Shown one piece after another: positions 1 to 10,869 of a stretch of 64,000 bases of DNA. Below the pieces are notes generated by a model. The model saw nothing but the letters and a program-made list of their open reading frames with translations, made no database searches and was not told where the DNA came from. The position numbers were made by a program, and so were the translations under genes. The stretch spans positions 3,286,001-3,350,000 of the forward strand of contig JAVHKY010000053.1 of the NCBI GenBank assembly GCA_035079385.1, written 5' to 3'. How positions within the stretch are numbered: position 1 is the stretch's first letter; every line of letters starts with the position of its first letter. This DNA comes from Aspidiotus rigidus. Its lineage: Eukaryota; Arthropoda; Insecta; Hemiptera; Diaspididae.

Positions 1-69
1 TACATAGAAATACACGTTATCAGACTCAGGGTAGGACATCTCGATTTCTCGATGAGAAAAAACGACTGG

Positions 70-957
70 AAAAGTGAGCTATTTTACATTTTTCACAGCG
101 TCGATTTCGATTCAATTTGGTCGCGCACAATTTCGAACCAAAATGACGAAAGGTCGACTCAGAATCGATCACTTTTTTTCACCATCGACTCATCGTCGAC
201 TCCTGGTATTATGGATAGATAGGCATTGACCCGAATCAACGTAGATTTTCGGATTGGTCAAAGAGTTTAAATTGGTGTCGACATTGTATTGCGTAGATTT
301 CAAGTGCACAACCGGGCAGGATTTCAGAATCGTGGTCAAATGTGAGTCGACTTCAAGTATGGAATTTTAATGCCGACTTAGAATTGAAGTAGAAATCGCG
401 TTCCGTTGATTCAACCGTTGCTGCACTGGTCAAGCACAATTAAGGTTCTGTATGTCCCTCATAATGTAATCCTGACTCAGCATTCTGTCTGCGAGTAGCA
501 CAGTCACCAACTAAACCAGACACAGTGCTACAAGAGGATGCCTATACACCGGTTTCATATTGACATTGATCTCAAGTCCATTTGAAGTCAGCCAGCAGCA
601 TTACCAAAAAGTTGAAATTGACACGACAAAGCAGCCAATCTTAGGCCAATAAAAAATTTGGAATCAACTTGAAATTCTTGTGGCAAAATGTATGACCTTC
701 CAATAGAACAGGACCCTTGGAGTGAAAAATATTTTTCTTAAAAGAAGCAATTTTTCATAAAATATTCTCGATAATACCATGACAAATTCAACTTTTGAAT
801 GCAAATTATGAAGCCAGTATTGAACATATTAGTGAACTGAGTCGGTCGTGTCTCATTTGATTCATGATATAAAGCTAAAATGAAATCACCTTTTGTGAAT
901 TGTCCCAAATTTTCACTTTAAAAATTGTATTCCCTCGTAAGGTCACATTTGTAGGAG
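70..957 (+). repeat. Degenerate TCGA-rich dispersed repeat, left part
   Basis: The stretch is dense in short GTCGACTT/AATCGA-type words, like the better preserved copies at 1150-1411 and 2724-3650. Units are too diverged here to phase. No gene is visible in it. Confidence 0.35.
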
Positions 958-1145
958 TTCACGGACGTTTTCCCGAAGCCATTTTTCCGAATGGACAATT
1001 ACCCGAACATACAATTCCTCGAAGGACACTTTCCAGAAGCCACTCTCCCGAAAGACACTTTCCCCAGCCACTTCCCCAAATGGACTCTGTCCCGCATGGC
1101 CGTTTTCTCGAAAAAATATTCCACGAAAGACACGTTCCCGAATCT
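958..1145 (+). repeat. Minisatellite of CCCGAA/GGACA words
   Basis: About eight imperfect units of roughly 22-24 bp alternate a TTTCCCGAA-like word with a GGACA/GACAC word. The 145-residue open frame across it is a by-product of the repeat (recurrent PE and FP residues) and is not called as a gene. Confidence 0.6.
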
Positions 1146-1149
1146 ATTA

Positions 1150-1411
1150 GAAGTCACTTTGTAGTTATCTGGTCATCTCTGCTGGTCGACTTCAACTCCG
1201 ATTGGTATCGATCTAGAATTGATTTCAAATCTACTTCTCTACATCATTCTATGGACCTCAAATTGACAGCTCTGTTTGGTCAATTACAAATTGATTTGTA
1301 TTTTGCGGGGCATCGATGCTGCTTCACCTCAAATTGATCTCAAGTCACATTGCAGTTGTCTGGTCATCTCCACTGGTCAACTTCCACAATTCTCCATTGA
1401 CATGAAACTAA
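1150..1411 (+). repeat. TCGA-rich dispersed repeat, + orientation
   Basis: It contains recognisable unit landmarks: GGTCATCT, GGTCGACTTCAA, CGATTTCAAATC, CATTCT(A)T, GACCT, ATTGACAGCTCTG. The same landmarks occur in the same order at 2724-3330 and in reverse complement at 9.0-11.2 kb. It ends at the insertion point of the 1420-2723 element. Confidence 0.6.
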
Positions 1412-1419
1412 CTGCTCTG

Positions 1420-2723
1420 CAGGGCCAGATTTGGGATTTTCAGTAAGGGGTCTCAAGTTTCGTTGAGGCCCCCCTCAACATTACTCCAAATCAACATTTT
1501 GCCCCCTTCCCTCCTGTCTTATCAATTCTTGCCCACTTTAAAATTAGAAAGAAAGTAGTTGAAAGAAAAAAGTAGATAATTTTTTTTGTGCAAGGTACCA
1601 ATTTATGTGGAGGCCCCTTCAACATTTCTCCAAATCAAAATCGTTACCCCCTCCCCTCCTCTCTTATCAATTTTTGCTCACTTTAAAATTGGAATGAAGG
1701 TAATTGAAAGAAAAAAGTAGATAATTTTATTTGTGCAAGGTTCCAATTTTATGTGAAGGGCCCCCTCAACATTTCTCCAAATCAAAATTTCGACCCCCTC
1801 CCCTCCCCTCCTATCTTATGAATTTTTGCCCATGAAATTGGAAGGAAAGTAGTTGAAAGAAAGGAGTAGATAATTTTATTTGTGCAAGGTACCATGTTAT
1901 GTGTGCCCCCCTCAACATTTTTCCAGATCAAAATTTTGACCCCCTCCCCTCCTATCATATCAATTTTTGCCCATTTTGAAATTGGAAGGAAAGTAGTTGA
2001 AAGAAAGAAGTAGATAATTTTATTTGTGCAAGGTTCCAATTTATGTGGAGGCCCCTTCAACATTTCTCCAAATCAAAATCGTTACCCCCTCCCCTCCCCT
2101 CCTATCTTATCAATTTTTGCCCATGAAATTGGAAGGAAAGTAGTTGAAAGAAAGGAGTAGATAATTTTATTTGTGCAACGTTCCAATTTATGTGGAGGCC
2201 CCTTCAACCTTTCTCCAAATCAAAATCTTGACACCCCTCCTCCTGTCTCATCTATTTTTGCCCTCGTTAAAATTGGAATGAAAGTAGTTGGAAGAAAGAA
2301 GTAGATATTTTTTTTTGTGCAAGGTACCAAGTTATGTGTGCCCCCCTCAACATTTTTCCCGATCAAAATTTTGACCCCCTCCCCTCCTATCATATGAATT
2401 TTCGCCCATTTTGAAATTGGAAAGAAAGTAGTTGAAAGAAAGAAGTAGATAATTTTATTTGTGCAAGGTTCCAATTTATGTGGAGGCCCCTTCAACATTT
2501 CTCTAAATCAAAATCTTGACACCTCCCCCCCCCCCTCTTCCTCTCTTATCAATTTTTGGCCACTTTGAAATTGGAAAGAAAGTAGTTGAAAGAAAGAAGT
2601 AGATAATTTTATTTGTAGAAGGTCCCAAGTTATGTACGTATTCACTGATATTTTGAAATGAGAGGAAAAATGTGGAGGCTCGGGTCCTTGTGCACCCTAG
2701 GACCCCGCCTCAATCCGGCCCTG
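1420..2723. mobile_element. hAT-like non-autonomous element swollen by an internal tandem array
   Basis: The left end CAGGGCCAGATT and right end AATCCGGCCCTG form short terminal inverted repeats of the CAGGGCC type seen in hAT-like MITEs. The 8 bp outside the left end are CTGCTCTG and outside the right end CTGCTCAA, a 6-of-8 match compatible with an aged 8-bp target-site duplication. CTGCTCTG is also a normal word of the TCGA-rich repeat it sits in, so the insertion point is readable. No transposase frame is present. Nearly all of the interior is the tandem array at 1465-2640. Class assignment rests on end sequence and duplication length only. Confidence 0.65.
1465..2640. repeat. Tandem array, unit about 145 bp, about 8 copies
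   Basis: Each unit runs: AGGCCCCTTCAACATTTCTC, CAAATCAAAAT, a CCCCTCCCCTCC tract, TATCAATTTTTGCCCA, GAAATTGGAA(G/T)GAAAGTAGTTG, AAGTAGATAATTTTATTTGT, GCAAGGTTCCAATTTATG. Unit starts fall near 1465, 1611, 1760, 1905, 2051, 2199, 2339 and 2484. The two - strand open frames across it repeat the same peptide internally and are repeat artefacts. The array does not extend beyond the flanking inverted ends at 1420 and 2723. Confidence 0.9.
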
Positions 2724-3650
2724 CTGCTCAATCAGGTTGATTTTAAGTCATTTTCTAGTTCTCTGGTCTTCTACTATGGTCAACTTCAAGTCGATTTCAC
2801 ATCAACGTCAATCTAGAGTTGATGTTACATCGATTTCTCTACATTTTTCTATCGACCTTCAGTTATCTACTCTAATAGGTAGATTTTGTAGTTCTCTGGT
2901 CATCTACGCTGTTTGACTTTTAACTGATCCACTCAAATCGACTTCTCCATATTGTTCTCTCGACCCAGAATTGTCTGCTCTGCTGCGTCAATTCTGTGCA
3001 GTTTTCGGTTACCTACGCGGCAGGCTGGTCGACTTCATCCATCTAAATCTGGTCGACTTCATCCATCTAAATCGACTTTGCCCAAGAGTCGAATTCAAAT
3101 CGACTTTCCACACTCTTCTATTAACATCTGAAATCGACTGCTCTGTTAGGTCAGTTTGAGGCAGTTCTTTTGTCATCTACCTTGGTCAACTGGAAATGAA
3201 CCTCAAATCGACGTCAATCTGAAGTCGATTTTTGCTTATTCTAATAGTAGACCTGAATTTGACTGCTTTGTTAGGTCGATTTCAGGTCAGTTTGCAGTTC
3301 TCTGCGGCCCTCAAGTTAACTTACAGTCACCGTCTTGAAGCGTTCTGTCTGCTTGGTAAGTTTGCTTTTCGCAAACAGAATTGTGTAGTGATAATTACTT
3401 GATAGCGACGACTATTGAGAATGTTAATCATGCATGAGCAGCGCATCAATGGCCAAATCAAGGCAACATCGATTTCAGTCGACATTAAAACTCGATATGG
3501 AGTGTCGACTCAGTTCTGACCATGAATCTGAAATCCTATCAAATTGTGAATTCCAACTGCTTGTAGAAATTTCAGTACCCAGAGAAATTTCTATCATGTT
3601 TGAACTTGAATTTCGAAAAATTTATTTGTAAGAATACGAGAAAGGTCAAA
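2724..3650 (+). repeat. TCGA-rich dispersed repeat, + orientation, several units
   Basis: The unit landmarks GTTCTCTGGTCATCTAC, GGTCAACTTCAAGTCGA, CGATTTCTCTACAT and ATTGTCTGCTCTG recur with a spacing of about 130-180 bp. Divergence rises towards 3650. No gene is visible. Confidence 0.65.
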
Positions 3651-5224
3651 TAATAACCATGCCACAGTAGAGTGAACTTTTGCAGTCTCCCTTCCTGCAT
3701 TATCATTTTTGGATGCAGAGAACCCTGGGTCGTGGTTTTAGAGTTCTGTTATGAGTACCAACTGCGAATTTTCATAAAATTGACAAACGAGTGAAATAGT
3801 TTATCAATTTTTTTCCAATTGACAGTTGTAGAAACCTGATCCGCAAACAGTTACCTCTATTTTCTTTCAGAATCCAAGTAGGTAACTAGGAAGTACACAT
3901 GGTGGGTAAGTGAGCTTAAACCGTGACAAGAAGAATTAATTTCAGACCTGAGTGATGATGCTGATAGCGACGCAAAGAAAAGGAAAAGCGAAGGTTTTTC
4001 GTCCGCTTTAGTTTTGAAGATCATTTTCTCAATATTACGCGTCGTATGACATAATGCTGCCACAATAAGAGTGGCTGATGCATACTCGAAGTTGGGTGAT
4101 TCGTGACGAACATATAGTTATGTATATGTATCACAGAAGTCTCCGATTACGTTCCTGATGATGTTCATATCGGAGTTGAGTATGTGAACTACATCGTCGT
4201 GAAAATATTTAATTAAAAGAGTATTCGCAATATCGTCATACGTGTTTGCACTGTTGCACACTGGTAATAGATTAGAAACATCAAGTCGTACTACTGGAGT
4301 AGCACTGGTTCGTGCTTCTTCTTTTTCTTGTCGACAAATCATAGACTGGAAACGATGACAATCGTGCGCGTCTGTTACTCATTTAATATTGTACCATAAT
4401 ATGCAGCTTCTATCGTAAGGGGCCGTTTGGTTCTACTCCCATTGAGAAATGTCGATCATATACGAGCTTGAATCGAAATGTTGTCTAGCTATAGTCCAGT
4501 ATTTTCATGTAACTACAGATAAGTACAATAATCATTTTTTATGATAGGCCTTATGCGCGTCCGTAAATGGGCCATGGAGTTCGAGGGGACGTTGACGAAG
4601 TAAAGAGTAGTCGAAGGTTGAAACTGTCTCATTTTATATTTTTCATTTTTTTAATGCAATGCCGCTTAGTCAGACGAAAATGCCACAATCATGTTTCTTG
4701 ATTAGAGGTTTTCACGTAACGTAGGCTTATAATTTTGATGGGAAGAACAGCGTATTTCATTTCCTTATCCTGATCGGCGAATAAATGTTAATAAGAATAA
4801 TGCTTGTTTCGAGAAGCGTGTAGAGCTTCGGGCGTCAAATAATGATGCAATCTATTTGTTATTCCAGTTTTCGCGTAGAATTTAATAAGCCGCTCTTCAT
4901 CGGTAGGTAAATATGGAAAAAAGGGATGAATAGTCAATAAAAATTATCTTTTATCGCGTGAAAGATATTAGCTGGACTGCTCGTAAATCTTTCATCTTAT
5001 GGAGGGGAAAAAGTTGACTGAAACGAATAAATGTAGCGTGGTCGTCGGTATGAAGATAAATATCTGAAAACAAGTATGAAGTTGCATTCTCTCGAAAATT
5101 TTGGTTCTTTGTTCGGCTTTTTGGCTCGCAGCGAAACATGTTTTAGAATACTTTACTTCGTGGTTCAAAATTACATTCTTAGATCAAAAGAACCTTTGTA
5201 AAATTTAAGGGATGTCTTTGAAAG
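3651..5224. other. No gene or repeat recognised
   Basis: AT-rich sequence with only short open frames on the - strand (68 and 74 residues at 3857-4063 and 4118-4342). Neither has a recognisable domain or convincing splice sites. Confidence 0.5.
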
Positions 5225-6391
5225 TATTGAAAAGTAAAGACAGCAGTGGATAAGGCGTCGGTATGGCCTTCTGGATCCCTTCAATGCTTCTTCATTTCTC
5301 TCTTGCATTACCACCTTTCTCATCCATTTTTCATGCAGAACAGATGGCCATTTTCCAAGCACTTTATTATATTAAACAAAACTTCCAAATGGGACATTTT
5401 CTAATAATTTCTGATTCTCTCTCCGCTCTTCAATCTCTTTCTTCCGTTCCGTTTCGCATAAATCCATCCTTAGCTCTATCAATTATATCCTTAATCCATT
5501 CTCTCTCCCCCATCAAAATTGATTTCCTCTGGATCCCCGCACATGCGGGAATTACTAACAATGAAATTACAGACGAGAAAGCTAAATTAGCACGTCTATC
5601 TCAGGTCTCATCAAATCTTCTTCCCATGTCAGAATTGTATTCGCTCACTAAACGCTCCACACGGGATGACTGGTCTCTAAATTATTCAAATTCATTTAAC
5701 AATCAAAATTCTCACTATTTACTTGTGCAACCCTTTCTTCCGACATCTCCTTGGTTTCAGAAATTTCACGACATCTCTCGTTCTCTCATTGTCAAAATCA
5801 GCCGTCTTCGCTTCGGACATAATCGTCTCCCTGTCCACCTCAAACGCATAAATCTCATAGAATCTGACGCATGCTTCTTCCATCCAGATAACCCTTTAAG
5901 AGCCGACATCGACCACTACTTTTTTGAATGCTCAGAATTACCAAATTTAAGACAAAAACTCTATTCAGAATGTATGAATTTAAATTTTCCAACCCCTCTC
6001 AGAGCTATTGACCTTCTCTCATCCGAAGAATTATCCATTTTCCCTCATACCTTTCATTTCCTTAAATATCTTCCGGAATCCATCACAATTTGATAATTCA
6101 TAACAAATTTGTTAAACGAGGTAAGGCCTAGTTGCCATCCTCCAACACCCTGTTTTTTTTTATTATTTTTTTTATTTTATTTATTATCATTATTTTGTAT
6201 TTTTTTATTTTTTTATTTTTATTTTTTTTTTCTTCTCTTCCTTCTAAATTTCTGTAATTTTGTTTTTCTCTTCCTTGTTTTGTAATGTTTCTCTTTTTAT
6301 TTTCATCTTTATTTTTTATTTTGTTTATTTTTTTATTTTTTTATTTATTATTTTCACAATAAAGGGTGTATAAAAAAAAAAAAAAAAAAAA
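5225..6391 (+). mobile_element. 5'-truncated non-LTR retrotransposon (LINE), copy 1
   Basis: It consists of the 3' end of an RNase H-bearing LINE open frame (5263-6093), a T-rich 3' untranslated region of about 280 bp, an AATAAA at 6358-6363 and a poly(A) tail at about 6372-6391. The endonuclease and reverse transcriptase parts are missing, so this is the usual 5' truncation left by target-primed reverse transcription. The left boundary is uncertain: translated homology fades around 5225-5240. A target-site duplication is not clear; only AAAATTT recurs at both ends. Confidence 0.85.
5263..6093 (+). pseudogene. LINE open frame remnant: RNase H domain plus C-terminal Cys/His region
   Basis: RNase H of the LINE type removes the RNA strand of the cDNA hybrid. 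In the 276-residue frame I see HAEQMAI (E26), ISDSLSAL (D51) and NNEITDEKAK (D104), matching three of the four acidic catalytic residues. The first one, normally in a TDGSK motif, should lie just upstream. There the frame reads SKDSSG, then a stop (TAA 5251-5253), then GVGMAFW, so the copy is broken or truncated exactly at that motif. Residues about 205-235 carry a C-x(n)-H-x(n)-H-x(4)-C arrangement (DACFFHP ... DHYFFECSEL) common near the end of such proteins. No complete protein can be made. The nearest known types are jockey/I-group LINEs that keep RNase H; the clade is not settled. Confidence 0.85.
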
Positions 6392-6666
6392 TTTCAAGAA
6401 GAAGATTATGTATCATGAATGTTCCTATTCGCAGAAGGGGGTCGAGAACTTATTCAAGTTTCCCAAAAAGGCAAGCATCCTAATTGATTCCTCTCTCAGT
6501 TCTCTTATTTCGGAGTATTCAAGTCCACATTTCAGCTTCATCTTTTCTCTTCGAGACAGATGTTGTTGAGTGATGTTTATCATTTGTACAGGTGTGTAGA
6601 CAACGTTCTGTGTATGTCGACTGGTTCTCAAGTTCTCCTTAGTGAGTTTCTTACATATCTAATTAC

Positions 6667-8671
6667 AAAGGCTCTAGCCGGGTAAGAGGGGAGGAGGAAA
6701 TGGTCTTGGTCGAAAAATGTTTCAAATGTCGTCAAAATGTTAATTGGACCCATCCGCTCACCCGCCTAAAATCCAAATGACTAGGATCGCACAGCGATGA
6801 AACTTGGGGACATTTTAGTATATGTGAACTTTCATCCATGGTATTTTTTTCAAAAAAATTCATTCATATTTTCCCTAGTTTCTAGCAATAATAAATTTTC
6901 AAACTTGAATACAAAAAAAATCGGGGGGGGGGCACCTGGGGAAAATCATTCATTGGAAGCGCCATACCCTCTACTACAACATACATTAGTACCATAGTCC
7001 TCGGTGAGGTGGAACATCCCCAAAAAAATCAATATTATTTAATGAATTTGTGTGACTTTTCTATGAATACCGGGGTGAACTACGACTGCTACCGCAATAG
7101 ACCGCGAGAAATCAATAGTCAATGTTCGAGCTGAAAAATACGCACTCCTTCGTGGGATGAAATGGGAATGTAGATAGACCAAAAATTTTCAGTATTTTGT
7201 TAATCGATTTGGTTGATTCTTATGTGAACACGTCCACCGATTAGGTGGAGTACGTTGGATTGAAAAAAATAGTTCAAAAATTCTCCAGTCGCTGGAACGT
7301 TCTGGAAATGATGAAAAATCGAGAAAATTCACTTCTTCAACCTGGAGACCTGCGATTTTTCATATTTCATGATCCATTAGGTCAATAATTCTTATGTGAA
7401 CATGTCCGCCAAGATGGAAAAGAATAGTCAACAAATTCTCCAGTCGCTCGAACTGTCGAACTGTGGGATGAAATGTAAATCTAGCTGGAGAAAAATCTAT
7501 TTTCAGTATTTCGTTCATCGATTACAATGTAAACACATTGAAAAAATAGTAAAAAAATTCTCCAGTCGCTGGAACGTTCTGGAAATGACGAAAATCAAGA
7601 AAATCCACTTTTTCACCCGTGGTATTTCGTTCATCAATTAGGTCGATTATAATGTAAACACATCCACCGAGTTCGAAAAGAATAGTGAAAAAATTCTCCA
7701 GTTGCTGGAACGTTCAGGAACTGACAAATAATCCAGATAAGCCACTTTTTCACCCTAGAAGGCCGTGAGTTTTGGTATTTCATTCATCCATTGGGTCAAT
7801 TCTTATGTAAACACATCCGCCTAGTTTGAAAAAAAAAATCTCCAGATTATGGAAGGTTCTGGAAATGACCAAAAGTCGAAAAAATCCACTTTTTAACCCT
7901 GGAGGACCGTGAGTTTTGGTATTTTGTTCATTAATTAGGTCGATTATAATGTAAACTCATCCACCGACCTTGATTCTCGATTATTTGTCATTTCCAGACC
8001 ATTACAGCGGCTGGAGAATGTTTTGACTATTTTTTACAATCTAACGTACTGCAACTAATCGGTGGACGTGTTTACGTAAGAATTAACGAAATCAATAAAC
8101 AAAATACTGAAAAAATATATTTTTGGTCTATCTACATTCCCATTGAGTGCGTATTTTTCAGCTCGAACATTGACTATTGATTTCTCGCGGTCTATTGCAG
8201 TAGCAGTCATAGTTAACCCCGCTATTCATGGCAGAAATTCATTAAAAATATTGATTTTTGGGGGAATGTTCCACCTCACTGAGGACTATGGTACTAATGT
8301 ATGTCGTAGTAAAGGGTGTGGCGCTTCAAATGAATGATTTTCCCCAGGTGACCCCCCCCCCGTTTTTTTTTATATTTTATTATTGCTAGAAACTAGGGAA
8401 AATATGAATGAATTTTTTTGAAAAAAATACCATGGATGAACGTTCGCATATACTAAAATGTCCCCAAGTTTCATCGCTGTGCGATCATTATTGCCTGAGA
8501 TAGAGTCATTTGGATTTTAGGCCTAAAAATGACTCTGCAGCCCATGTGGGTGAGCGGATGGGTCCAATTTTTTGGATTTCGGGTTTTCTCATTGGGGACA
8601 ACATTTCGACGGACATTTGAAACATTTTTCGACGAAGGCCATTTTCCTCCCCTTACCCGGCTACAGCCTTT
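6667..8671. mobile_element. Foldback-type element, family A copy 1 (long inverted arms)
   Basis: The left arm (6667 to about 7310) and right arm (about 7975 to 8671) are reverse complements over some 650 bp. Outer ends read AAAGGCTCTAGCCGGGTAAG and its counterpart CTTACCCGGCTACAGCCTTT. Further matched landmarks are GACCCATCCGCTCACCC, CATCGCTGTGCGATC, TTTCCCTAGTTTCTAGCAAT, ACCTGGGGAAAATCATTCAT, AGACCGCGAGAAATCAATAG and TTCGAGCTGAAAAATACGCA. The centre holds tandem repeats (7265-7975). No transposase is present. A second, more diverged copy with the same arm landmarks lies at 56762-60045. No target-site duplication could be fixed. Confidence 0.85.
7265..7975. repeat. Internal tandem repeat of foldback A1, unit about 140-170 bp
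   Basis: The words AATTCTCCAGTCGCTGGAAC and GTTCTGGAAATGA, followed by TTATGTGAACA or AATGTAAACACATCC with CCACCGA, recur at about 7275, 7435, 7555, 7690 and 7840. The same words open both inverted arms, so the array probably grew from the inner ends of the arms. Confidence 0.8.
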
Positions 8672-8689
8672 ACGTTGGAACTCGGAGCA

Positions 8690-8950
8690 TCCTTTGTGAA
8701 TTACGTGGGGTGGACGATCTCCAAATAAGTTCGGGATCCATAGAAAAGATACTTCGACCGTCATTGTTTATGGGTCGGCCTGTTGCCCACAAGATTGCTT
8801 CGTTCAATAGCTTGATCCACCGGCTGACCAGTATCCCGTTCAATCAGTCCGCTTTCCACGAGGAACTGATGATCATAAAACACTGGACCAAAGTAAATGA
8901 TATTGGACATCGAAAAAATCACGAGAAAATATCTCGATCTACTACCTGAA
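8690..8950 (+). pseudogene. Penelope-like element relic (end of reverse transcriptase region)
   Basis: One frame reads FGIHRKDTSTVIVYG; after a single frameshift near 8770 the next frame reads AHKIASFNSLIHRLTSIPF, then ELMIIKHW. In Penelope-like retroelements a segment of the form F-x-I-x-RK-x-TST...P-x-AHK-x-A-x-FNS-x-x-HR follows the RT palm and precedes the linker to the GIY-YIG nuclease, and the order here fits that. The catalytic YxDD and the nuclease are absent. It starts about 20 bp after the right end of foldback A1. Assignment is from the motif pattern only. Confidence 0.55.
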
Positions 8951-8984
8951 CCATGAAAGTAAAAAGCGCTGGATCAGGGTCCCC

Positions 8985-9403
8985 TTTCTGGAGAAATTTT
9001 CCCTACAGCTGGGTCAATAGAAGAATGTAGAGAAGTTGATTCACAATTGATTCCAGAATGACGTAGATTTGAGATTGATTTGAAATTAACCAACGTAGAG
9101 TACCGGGGAACTACAAGAGGACTTTAAATTAACCTAACAGAGTAATCAATTCCAGGTCAATAAAAAACTTGGGAGATCAAGTCTATAGCGACGCAAATTT
9201 GAGATCAATTTAAAAGTTCATTAGAGTAGATGACCAAAAACTTCAAAATCAAGCTAACAAGGTAGATGATTTCAGGTCAATGGAAAAAAGGGAAGTCAAT
9301 TTGAAATCAACTCTGGATTGACGTCGATTTGAGATTGTTTTGAAGTCAACCAGCGTACCTAACAGAGCAGTCAATTTAAGGTCCATAGAAAAATGTGGAG
9401 TAG
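8985..9403 (-). repeat. TCGA-rich dispersed repeat, - orientation
   Basis: The reverse-complement landmarks GGTCAATAGAAGAATGT, AGAAGTTGATTCA, GAGATTGATTTGAA and CCTAACAGAG(T/C)A recur twice or more. The array is interrupted by the element at 9404-10112 and resumes after it. Confidence 0.65.
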
Positions 9404-10112
9404 ACTGGTAAAATTAGCTAGTGTAATAAACAACGAATGGTACAGAAGCAAAACTCAGGAAAATTGTTAGGAACCTTCTCGTGAGTTTTTTCTCAAGTTT
9501 CCCTAACATTCCAAGAGGAGCTTTTTTCTTTTTCCAGCTCTAACTTGTGAACTACTGATTTTAGAGAAAACATGTTCAGATAAAAATTGTTCCTTGTTTA
9601 ATTTCGTAGAAAAAAGGTCTTCACAAATTTTTTCTATAAATACACTGTTACGCCGCTAGAGCGCGTGACAAGTGCAGAAATTATTTATACTTGATGGAAT
9701 GCGGTGGGGTCGTTCGCGGTGTCATTGGCGGCATCCGTTGAGATGTCGTTTGTGGAGTCATTTGTTGGCGGCTTACCTCACAACAATTTTCTGGAGAAAC
9801 AGCGGCCGTCAAGCGCTATAGCGGCGTAACAGTGCTTTTATAGAATAAATACCTATGTAGAGAGCTTTTCTGTAAGAAATTTTACAAAGAACGATTTTTA
9901 GTTCAACATATTTTTACCTCTGAAATCATTTTTTCACAAGTTACAGCGAAACATGAAAAATTACCCCCTTGCATCCGCCAGGGGGAAGAAACTCTACTCG
10001 GAAAGTTGGGAAAACTTAGGCAAAGACTCACGAGAAGGTTCCTAACAATTTTCCTTAGTTTTGCTGCTATGTTGTTTTTTGTGACCTTTACAACGGCTAA
10101 TTTTACAGGACT
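9404..10112. mobile_element. Palindromic foldback element, family B
   Basis: Reading inwards, CTGGTAAAATTAGC, GCAAAACTCAGGAAAATTGT, TAGGAACCTTCTCGTGAG and ACTGTTACGCCGCTAGAGCG on the left match the reverse complement of the right (GCTAATTTTACAGG, CTCACGAGAAGGTTCCTAAC, TATAGCGGCGTAACAGTG). Arms are about 280 bp each and the loop about 130 bp, so almost the whole element is one imperfect palindrome. The loop is more GC-rich than the arms (GCGGTGGGGTCGTTCGCGGT region). No coding capacity. The insertion site is in the TCGA-rich repeat; a duplication of TAG/CTAG is possible but not decisive. Confidence 0.85.
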
Positions 10113-10318
10113 AGAGAAGTCGAATAAAAACCAATTTTAGATTGACGACAATTCAAGTTCGAAGTCAACCAGCGGAGATGACCAGACGACCACAAAGTGA
10201 CTTGAAATCGACTTGAAGTCGACGAGGGAACTGCCCCAAATTGATATAACAGAGCAGTCAGTTTCAGGTCAGTAGAAGAATGTGGTGAAGTTGATTCAAA
10301 ATTGATTCCATATTATTA
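10113..10318 (-). repeat. TCGA-rich dispersed repeat, - orientation, continuation
   Basis: It continues the array broken by the family B element, with the landmarks ATAACAGAGCAGTCA, TTTCAGGTCAGTAGAAGAAT and GAAGTTGATTCAAAATTGAT. Confidence 0.6.
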
Positions 10319-10319
10319 T

Positions 10320-10504
10320 TATGCTGTTTATTTGTTTTGGGTGCTGCCGACAACAGCCTTAAGGCTAATTACCACCGACACCACCCCCACAAATGTGGGA
10401 AAACGAAACCAAACAAGAACGAAAAGTAAAAAAATAATAGCAAAACAAAATGAAATAAAAAAATAAAACAGGCAAAGCAAAAATAAAAATAAAAATAAAA
10501 AAAT

Positions 10505-10544
<40 letters not shown>

Positions 10545-10640
10545 TAAATAAAACAAAAAACAAAAAAAAATAAAAATAAATGGATAGATAAATGAATAAA
10601 TAAAAGCAATAACCTACTACAAAAAAAAAAAAGTAATAAT
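10320..10640 (-). mobile_element. 3' end of a LINE, inverted
   Basis: Read on the - strand, a T-rich stretch full of TTTATTTATTT leads to GGTGGTAATTAGCCTTAAGG, then GGCAGCACCCAAAACAAATA, then a tail of AATAATAATAAT. This is the layout of LINE 3' untranslated regions with short-repeat tails. It contains the palindrome AGCCTTAAGGCT. The overlapping Phe/Leu-rich open frames come from base composition and are not genes. Confidence 0.6.
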
Positions 10641-10869
10641 AAATTGAATATTAAAATAAGTCAGGATGCAGGCCCGGATAAATACATGCACACATTCCCC
10701 ATCCACCTACACACACGCAATCAGAAACATAATCGGCACCTCGCAGAAAAGCAAAACGCAAAGGTATCTACGTGCAAGCGCCACGGTGACGGCACAATTT
10801 ATGCAACCAGGAGACAGGATTATAAATGCAGAATGTCGCAACATGGGCGATCGAAAACATTTCTTTATT

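Noticed and set aside
900..1337. 145-residue open frame
   Set aside because: It runs through the CCCGAA minisatellite and the TCGA-rich repeat; residues mirror the repeats and no domain is visible.
1465..2640. CRISPR-like array of repeats and spacers
   Set aside because: Units are contiguous near-identical 145-bp monomers without short repeats or unique spacers, and the genome is an animal's.
10328..10609. Overlapping Phe/Leu-rich - strand frames
   Set aside because: They come from TTTAT repeats in a LINE 3' untranslated region. The same applies to 29876-30208 and 30508-30805.
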